DNA of 10,923 nt from contig JAKAUG010000427.1 of NCBI GenBank assembly GCA_021827805.1, positions 1 to 10,923 on the forward strand, read 5' to 3'. Position 1 is the stretch's first letter, and every line of letters begins with the position of its first letter. Source of the DNA: Bacillota bacterium. GTDB lineage: Bacteria > Bacillota > Sulfobacillia > RBS10-35 > JAJYVN01. A program made the position numbers and the translations under genes. Under the pieces are notes generated by a model. That model saw nothing but the letters and a program-made list of their open reading frames with translations, was not told the origin of the DNA and did no database searches. Of this stretch, positions 7,001 to 10,923 are shown one piece after another.

Positions 7001-7198
7001 ATGCAAAGCGTTGTGCTGGAGTTCGAGAACGAGCGTGCCCTGCAGGAGGCCCTGGTCCACATCTGGGAGCGCCTGGGTGTGAGCGGGGAACTCATGACCC
7101 AGCGGATGCCGGAGGGCCACTTCCGCATGGAGGTGGTCTCCGAGAAGCCGATTCGGGGCGCAACCCTGGAAAAGATCGGCGGCCGGGTGCTGGAGTAG
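7001..7198 (+). CDS. Unrecognised 65-residue small protein
   Basis: I do not recognise this protein. It reads [20 protein letters not shown] at the start and ends in [13 protein letters not shown]. It has an apparent beta-alpha-beta-like layout: a first strand (SVVLEFE), an amphipathic helix ([17 protein letters not shown]), a second strand (HFRMEVVSE) and a last helix. It is charged and soluble, with no Cys, signal peptide or membrane segment. The ATG at 7001 is chosen because the frame upstream only overlaps mutM, and because a TATAAT lies exactly 7 nt before it. It lacks a Shine-Dalgarno, unlike most neighbours. Amino-acid composition is normal for a real protein (few Pro and Ser, balanced Glu/Arg), in contrast to shadow frames here. 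Its location between mutM and glyA gives no functional clue. Confidence 0.7.
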   Translation: MQSVVLEFENERALQEALVHIWERLGVSGELMTQRMPEGHFRMEVVSEKPIRGATLEKIGGRVLE

Positions 7199-7207
7199 GT
7201 CGGCGGG

Positions 7208-7228
7208 GCCCCCGCATCTCGTGGGGGC
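7208..7228 (+). repeat. GC-rich hairpin between the small gene and glyA
   Basis: GCCCCCGC (7208-7215) pairs with GTGGGGGC (7221-7228) around ATCTC, 8 bp with one G-U, ten bases after the TAG of the small gene. There is no T-run, so it is at best a weak or factor-aided terminator or an mRNA-end stabiliser. I see no riboswitch aptamer in this 94-bp gap. Confidence 0.35.
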
Positions 7229-7292
7229 AGGTCCTGGCCTGGGATGGACCATGCCCATCGCCTGGGTGGCGGTGGGTTGGGAGGCGTGGGCG

Positions 7293-8588
7293 ATGGCAGC
7301 GGTCGAGCAGTGGGAGACGGAGGCGCGCCGCCTTGGTCAGCGGCCCCTGGACGAGGTCGACCCGGAGGTGGCCGAGGCCATCGGTCTGGAGCGGGTCCGC
7401 CAGGCCGAGAAGCTGGGCCTGATCGCCTCCGAGAACCTGGTGAGCCGGGCGGTGCTGGAGGCTGAGGGCACCGTGCTCACCAACAAGTACGCGGAGGGTC
7501 TGCCCGGCGGCCGCTACTACGGGGGTTGCCAGTACGTGGACCAGATCGAGGAACTTGCGCGCACGCGGCTGTGCGCGCTCTATGGAGCGGAGCACGCCAA
7601 CGTGCAGCCCCACTCCGGGGCCCAGGCGAACATGGCGGTGTACATGGCGCTCCTGCACCCCGGGGACACGGTGCTCTCGATGGACCTGGCCCACGGCGGC
7701 CACCTCACGCACGGTAGCGCGGTGAACTTCTCGGGGCAGCTGTACCGTTTCGTGCATTACGGCGTGAACCGCGAGACCGAGCGCATCGACCTCGATGAGG
7801 TGCGCGCGGTGGCGGAGCGTGAACGTCCCGCCCTGATCGTGGCGGGCGCCTCTTCCTACCCGCGGACCATCGACTTCGCCGGCCTGGCCGAGGTTGCCCG
7901 CGCGGTGAATGCCCTCTTCATGGTGGACATGGCCCACATCGCCGGCCTGGTGGCGGCCGGGGTGCACCCGAGCCCCGTGCCGCATGCGGATGTGGTGACG
8001 ACCACGACGCACAAGACCCTGCGCGGACCGCGCGGCGGCGTGATCCTCTGCCGTGCCGCCCACGCCAAGGCCATCGACAAGGCGGTCTTCCCCGGCATCC
8101 AGGGCGGTCCGCTGATGCACGTCATCGCGGCGAAGGCGGTCTGTTTCCGGGAGGCCGCCGAGCCGGCCTTCGGCGCCTATCAGCGTCAGATCGTGGCCAA
8201 TGCGCGGGCCCTGGCCGGGACGCTCGCGGCCCGCGGTTTCCGCCTGGTCTCCGGCGGCACGGATAACCACCTCTTCATCGTGGACCTGCGCTCCCAGGGC
8301 ATCAGCGGCCGGCAGGCCGAGAGGGCCCTGGACGAGGCGGGCATCGTGGTCAACAAGCAGCTCATCCCCTTCGACCCCCTGCCACCGATGCGCACCAGCG
8401 GCATCCGTGTGGGCACCCCGGGCGTGAGCAGCCGCGGCATGGGCGAGGCGGAGATGACCGAGATCGGCAACATCATGGCGGATGTGCTGGGCGCAGTCGG
8501 CCGGGAGCGGGGCGGGGCGAGGTCGGGCACCGAGGGCACGACCCAGCGCGTGCGCGCTCTGACAGCGCGCTTTCCCGTGCGGGCCTAG
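7293..8588 (+). CDS. glyA: Serine hydroxymethyltransferase
   Basis: PLP enzyme that converts serine plus tetrahydrofolate to glycine plus 5,10-methylene-tetrahydrofolate in the cytosol, feeding thymidylate, purine and methionine synthesis. 431 residues, close to the usual 415-420. Family motifs in order are [19 protein letters not shown] near the N-terminus, [56 protein letters not shown], and [15 protein letters not shown] with the PLP lysine at 241. These are followed by FPGIQGGP and, near the end, [17 protein letters not shown]. The start ATG 7293 is preceded by GGGAGG (7279-7284) at eight bases. The frame is open further upstream, but those starts lack a ribosome site. The last about 20 residues after ADVLGAVG are variable and Arg/Gly-rich. 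Confidence 0.97.
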   Translation: MAAVEQWETEARRLGQRPLDEVDPEVAEAIGLERVRQAEKLGLIASENLVSRAVLEAEGTVLTNKYAEGLPGGRYYGGCQYVDQIEELARTRLCALYGAEHANVQPHSGAQANMAVYMALLHPGDTVLSMDLAHGGHLTHGSAVNFSGQLYRFVHYGVNRETERIDLDEVRAVAERERPALIVAGASSYPRTIDFAGLAEVARAVNALFMVDMAHIAGLVAAGVHPSPVPHADVVTTTTHKTLRGPRGGVILCRAAHAKAIDKAVFPGIQGGPLMHVIAAKAVCFREAAEPAFGAYQRQIVANARALAGTLAARGFRLVSGGTDNHLFIVDLRSQGISGRQAERALDEAGIVVNKQLIPFDPLPPMRTSGIRVGTPGVSSRGMGEAEMTEIGNIMADVLGAVGRERGGARSGTEGTTQRVRALTARFPVRA

Positions 8589-8612
8589 GGATCCAGACGG
8601 GGAGGCGCGGGA

Positions 8613-9263
8613 GTGAGGAGAGCGCAAGAGCCCACCGGCGGTAAACGGCGACCATCGCTACCTGTGCGGGGGCCGCGAGCCTACCGCGCGCATCACATCG
8701 GCCCAGATCCGGTCACGCGGTGGCTCTGGGGCGGACTGGGGGTCTTCTTGGCGGGCATGCTGGCCCTGGCGGTCTGGGCCACGGGAACCCATCCCCAGCC
8801 ACCGACACCGGACCTGCCCTACACCGGCCCGGTCGACGGGATCACCTGCGACGCGGCTGGGGGGACGCCGGCCCTGCAGTTCAACTTGCACCTGGACATT
8901 GTCATTGAGGGCAAGGCCATGAGCGTGCCCAGCGGCACGGGCAGCTACAACATTGGCGGGCAGCAGTGCCGCTACTGGCTCAACACCACGGACGCCACGG
9001 GGATCGTGCGTGTGGCCTCGCCGAGCAAGCGCCAGTTCACCCTGGGCAACTTCTTCGACATCTGGGGCCTGCCGCTGTCCGGGACCGATCTGGCAGGGCA
9101 TGTGGCGGGTGCCGGGGAGTCCGTGCGGGCCTGGGTGAACGGCGCCCCATACACGGGCAACCCTGCGGACATCGTCCTGGCCCCGCATGACGAGATCGTG
9201 CTGGCCTACGGGCCGCCGTGGCCCACGCCCCCAGCGAGTTACACCTTCCCCAAGGGGCAGTAG
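8613..9263 (+). CDS. Membrane-anchored protein with a degenerate HxH/LHTHD-type domain, function unknown
   Basis: 216 residues. A basic N-terminus (about 36 residues) is followed by one membrane segment at 37-57 (WLWGGLGVFLAGMLALAVWA). The rest should lie outside. The outer domain (about 72-210) matches, from memory, a family of uncharacterised anchored proteins with the pattern HxHL, then C-x-YWLHTHD, IHIESP and FTLGQFFDIWG. Here these read NLHLDI (91-96), CRYWLNTTD (119-127), VRVASP (132-137) and FTLGNFFDIWG (142-152). Most of the histidines that look like metal ligands in relatives are replaced. Cys79 and Cys119 could form a disulfide. The start GTG 8613 has GGGGAGG (8599-8605) at seven bases. 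It begins 24 bp after glyA and ends 4 bp before coaE, so it is probably in that operon. Family identity is moderately sure; function is unknown. Confidence 0.82.
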   Translation: MRRAQEPTGGKRRPSLPVRGPRAYRAHHIGPDPVTRWLWGGLGVFLAGMLALAVWATGTHPQPPTPDLPYTGPVDGITCDAAGGTPALQFNLHLDIVIEGKAMSVPSGTGSYNIGGQQCRYWLNTTDATGIVRVASPSKRQFTLGNFFDIWGLPLSGTDLAGHVAGAGESVRAWVNGAPYTGNPADIVLAPHDEIVLAYGPPWPTPPASYTFPKGQ

Positions 9264-9267
9264 CGGC

Positions 9268-9879
9268 GTGCTCGTCGTGGGCGTGACCGGGGGCATCGCT
9301 TCAGGCAAGAGCACCGCCGTGGACACCCTGGCCGCGCTGGGGGCCCCGGTGGTGCGCGCGGATGGGCTGGCCCGGCGGGTCGTGGAGCCGGGCCAGCCCG
9401 CGCATCGCGAGATCGCGGCGGCCTTTCCCGGGGTGCTGCGCGCAGACGGCACCCTGGACCGAGGGGCCCTGGGTCGCCGCATCTTTGCCGATCCCGAGGC
9501 CCGCCGCCGGCTGGAGGAGATCACGCACCCTCCGATCCGCGCCCTGCTGCTCGAATGGCTGGGGGAGCGGCGCAAACAGGGGGCTGCCGCGGTCGTCTGT
9601 GACATACCCCTGCTCTTTGAGGCGGGCTATCACCTGCCGGGGGGGCCGCTCGACCGCATCTGGGTGGTGTCGCTCGGGCCGGAGGAGCAGTTGCGGCGCG
9701 TCATGCTGCGGGACGGACTGGATGCGACCGCCGCCCGCCAGCGCCTGGCGGCCCAGTGGCCCCTGGCGGAGAAGGCGGCCCTGGCGGATCTGGTCCTGAA
9801 CAACTCAGGCAGCCCGGCCGAACTCGAACGCCAGGTCCGAGCGGCCTGGGCCGCCGTGCGGGCGGAGGTGTGCGGCTGA
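9268..9879 (+). CDS. coaE: Dephospho-CoA kinase
   Basis: This catalyses the last step of CoA synthesis, ATP-dependent phosphorylation of the 3'-hydroxyl of dephospho-CoA. 203 residues, typical. The Walker A loop is GGIASGKS (8-15). It is followed by VRADGLARRVVEPGQP with the conserved acidic residue, ITHPPIR, and CDIPLLFEAGY. The lid and C-terminal signature is LRRVMLRDGLDATAARQRL ... QWPLAEKAALADLVLNNSGS. The start GTG 9268 is fixed by the P-loop position; AAGGGG (9252-9257) ten bases upstream sits inside the end of the previous gene, which suggests translational coupling. In many Firmicutes coaE lies near polA and mutM; here glyA and two unknown genes lie between. Confidence 0.96.
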   Translation: MLVVGVTGGIASGKSTAVDTLAALGAPVVRADGLARRVVEPGQPAHREIAAAFPGVLRADGTLDRGALGRRIFADPEARRRLEEITHPPIRALLLEWLGERRKQGAAAVVCDIPLLFEAGYHLPGGPLDRIWVVSLGPEEQLRRVMLRDGLDATAARQRLAAQWPLAEKAALADLVLNNSGSPAELERQVRAAWAAVRAEVCG

Positions 9880-10508
9880 ACAGGCGCATCCTGGTCCGGG
9901 GCGCCTCCCTGCTGGGGCTCATGCTGGCGGCAGGGTGGGCCCTCTGGCAGGTGACCCTCTGGGCCTTCCCCTTCCCATACCGTGCTGAGGTGCTTGAGGC
10001 CGCCGCCACCAGTGGCCTCGACCCACGCCTCATCCTCGCCTTGGCGCGCGCCGAGAGCGGCTTCCGCCCGCAGGCGGTCTCCCGCGAGGGGGCGGTCGGC
10101 CTGTTGCAGGTCACGCCTACGACCGCCGCCTGGGTGGCATCCCAGCGGGGTCTGACCCCGCCGGGCGCCGAGATCCTGGCCGATCCGGGGTACAACCTGG
10201 AAACCGGCGCCTGGTATCTGGCATGGCTCCTTGGGCAGTTCCAGGGCCGCCTGGCGCCCGCCGTCGCCGCCTACAACGCAGGGAGCGCGCCGGTGCGCCG
10301 CTGGCTGGAGCAGGGCACCTGGGACGGCACCCCGGCGCTGGCCCGTCGCATCCCCTACCGCGAGACGCGCGTCTTCGTGCGTCGGGTGCTGGGCGGCTAC
10401 GCCGTCTACCGGCACCTGTATCCGGGGCTGGGCTCACCCGGAGGGGGATTCTCCCTTCGACAGCCCCCTTCGCCTCCCATGCCGCCTGGCGCCGATCACG
10501 GAACCTGA
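9870..10508 (+). CDS. Membrane-anchored lytic transglycosylase (SLT domain)
   Basis: This cleaves the MurNAc-GlcNAc bond of peptidoglycan with 1,6-anhydro ring formation. About 212 residues. An N-terminal hydrophobic anchor at about 12-33 (ASLLGLMLAAGWALWQVTLW) is followed by the SLT fold at about 39-185. It has LDPRLILALARAESGF with catalytic Glu62, AVGLLQVTP (77-83) in the place of the usual GLMQ motif, and AAYNAG (133-138). The C-terminal tail (GGGFSLRQPPSPPMPPG) is probably disordered. The start is uncertain. GTG 9870 follows GGAGG (9864-9868) by one base only. An in-frame CTG at 9876 is at the ideal seven bases and overlaps the coaE stop as CTGA. Either way it is coupled to coaE. This gene neighbours coaE in several Firmicutes, which supports the taxonomic guess. 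Confidence 0.93.
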   Translation: MRLNRRILVRGASLLGLMLAAGWALWQVTLWAFPFPYRAEVLEAAATSGLDPRLILALARAESGFRPQAVSREGAVGLLQVTPTTAAWVASQRGLTPPGAEILADPGYNLETGAWYLAWLLGQFQGRLAPAVAAYNAGSAPVRRWLEQGTWDGTPALARRIPYRETRVFVRRVLGGYAVYRHLYPGLGSPGGGFSLRQPPSPPMPPGADHGT

Positions 10509-10686
10509 ACGCACCCACCATGGAGACTCTGCGCAGGTCTCTGGGGATCTTTCGCTCTCCGCGCATCCGGCTCGTCTCCTGGCCGCCCGTGGTCGGTGCC
10601 TGATGCGCTGGGGTCCTTCCGCCAGAGGTACGTTGTGGCGCGTTTCCTTACGGCGATGGGGCCTGCGCCCACTTGGGGCCAGCGCG

Positions 10687-10791
10687 TCAAAGGCTGGCGG
10701 CTCGGCTTGGCCGATGCGGCAAGTAGCTCTCGGGCGCCCCTTGCTGGACCGCGGCATGGCCGGTGCCGTGGCGGAACATCCGCGAGGACAT
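10687..10791 (-). CDS. Possible 34-residue small ORF with perfect Shine-Dalgarno
   Basis: On the minus strand GGAGGT (10803-10798) stands six bases before an ATG at 10791. The frame runs 34 codons (MSSRMFRHGTGHAAVQQGAP ...) to a TGA at 10689-10687. The A+T-richer island lies directly upstream, where a promoter would be. The peptide is unrecognised and could be a real small protein, a leader peptide or the 5' stub of a decayed gene. The support is only the ribosome site and position. Confidence 0.3.
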   Translation of the reverse strand: MSSRMFRHGTGHAAVQQGAPESYLPHRPSRAASL

Positions 10792-10821
10792 CGCACCACC
10801 TCCAATTTGTGAACGAATGCC

Positions 10822-10856
10822 TATGCAAACTATTGGTGTGTGCTGAGGGTTGCATA
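10822..10856. promoter_or_regulatory. TATGCAA/TTGCATA inverted repeat in A+T-richer island
   Basis: TATGCAA (10822-10828) and TTGCATA (10850-10856) are perfect 7-base inverted arms with a 21-base spacer, about 28 bp centre to centre. The surrounding about 60 bp is visibly richer in A+T than the rest of the window. Two binding half-sites near a promoter is the natural reading; no regulator is assigned and no clear -35/-10 pair was found. Confidence 0.4.
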
Positions 10857-10923
10857 TGTCCTATCGAGCGGAATCCAGCCCGTCGGGGGGTCGCTGACGA
10901 GGGCTGTCGAACGGGCGGATCTG

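Larger units (their letters stand above)
10509..10923. other. Intergenic region with no supported large gene
   Basis: Frames here have shadow-like composition (Arg, Pro and Ala rich) or simply run off the right edge. Structures seen are an imperfect hairpin at 10749-10771 (CCGCGGCA with TGCCGTGG), a locally A+T-richer island at about 10800-10860, and a GGGCTGTCGAA 11-mer at 10901-10911. No terminator with a T-run is visible after the transglycosylase gene. A degraded gene or a promoter region for a gene beyond the edge are both possible. Confidence 0.5.

Noticed and set aside
7199..7292. Riboswitch controlling glyA
   Set aside because: The 94-bp gap contains only one simple GC-rich hairpin and no aptamer-like conserved core.
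7092..8627. A 511-codon minus-strand frame opposite glyA
   Set aside because: It is a shadow of glyA with His/Gly/Arg-rich composition and no recognisable motif; glyA is certain on the plus strand.
10634..10923. Plus-strand frame open from a GTG to the right edge
   Set aside because: There is no ribosome site, composition becomes Cys/Arg-rich across the A+T island, and nothing is recognisable. Open frames of this length are common here by chance.
10509..10923. Possible tRNA or structured RNA gene
   Set aside because: I looked on both strands for a GGTTCGAATCC-like T arm and cloverleaf stems and found none.

Overview
The window is GC-rich bacterial chromosome (roughly 70% G+C by eye). It uses many GTG starts and strong AAGGAGG/GGGGAGG ribosome binding sites. 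The order polA - mutM - coaE - lytic transglycosylase resembles the polA/mutM/coaE neighbourhood of Firmicutes. A high-GC member of that phylum (Symbiobacterium, Thermaerobacter or Limnochorda type) is the best guess from context; this is inference, and no rRNA or marker search was possible.

Layout. (1) 1-1270, minus strand: the N-terminal 423 codons of an alpha/beta-hydrolase-fold protein that runs off the left edge. Its nucleophile-elbow serine is replaced by glycine, and it carries an acidic Ala/Glu/Gln-rich tail of at least 120 residues. (2) 1271-1567: a divergent intergenic region with two inverted repeats and a potential hairpin that would hide the ribosome binding site of the next gene. 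(3) 1568-3249, plus strand: an ECF-type sigma factor overlapping (ATGA) its zinc-binding anti-sigma factor, which has two predicted membrane segments. (4) 3333-6023: polA, DNA polymerase I with an intact 5' nuclease and polymerase and a degenerate proofreading domain. (5) 6141-6992: mutM (Fpg). (6) 7001-7198: an unrecognised 65-residue protein whose ATG lies 7 nt after a TATAAT box embedded in the mutM stop codon, the geometry of a leaderless transcript. (7) 7293-8588: glyA. (8) 8613-9263: a membrane-anchored protein of a family I recognise only by motif, in which the usual His pairs are mostly lost. (9) 9268-9879: coaE, and (10) 9870-10508: a membrane-anchored lytic transglycosylase overlapping it. 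(11) 10509-10923: no convincing gene. It holds an A+T-richer island with a TATGCAA/TTGCATA inverted repeat and a possible 34-codon minus-strand ORF with a perfect Shine-Dalgarno.

How the parts relate. The sigma/anti-sigma pair is a probable envelope-stress or signal-responsive switch. The following genes are housekeeping: DNA repair and synthesis (polA, mutM), one-carbon metabolism (glyA), CoA synthesis (coaE) and wall remodelling (lytic transglycosylase). Close spacing and overlaps suggest glyA to the transglycosylase are co-transcribed. I found no CRISPR array, tRNA, rRNA or intact insertion sequence. The least ordinary elements are the serine-less hydrolase with its acidic tail, the leaderless small gene, the His-depleted membrane protein, and the occluded ribosome binding site of the sigma gene.
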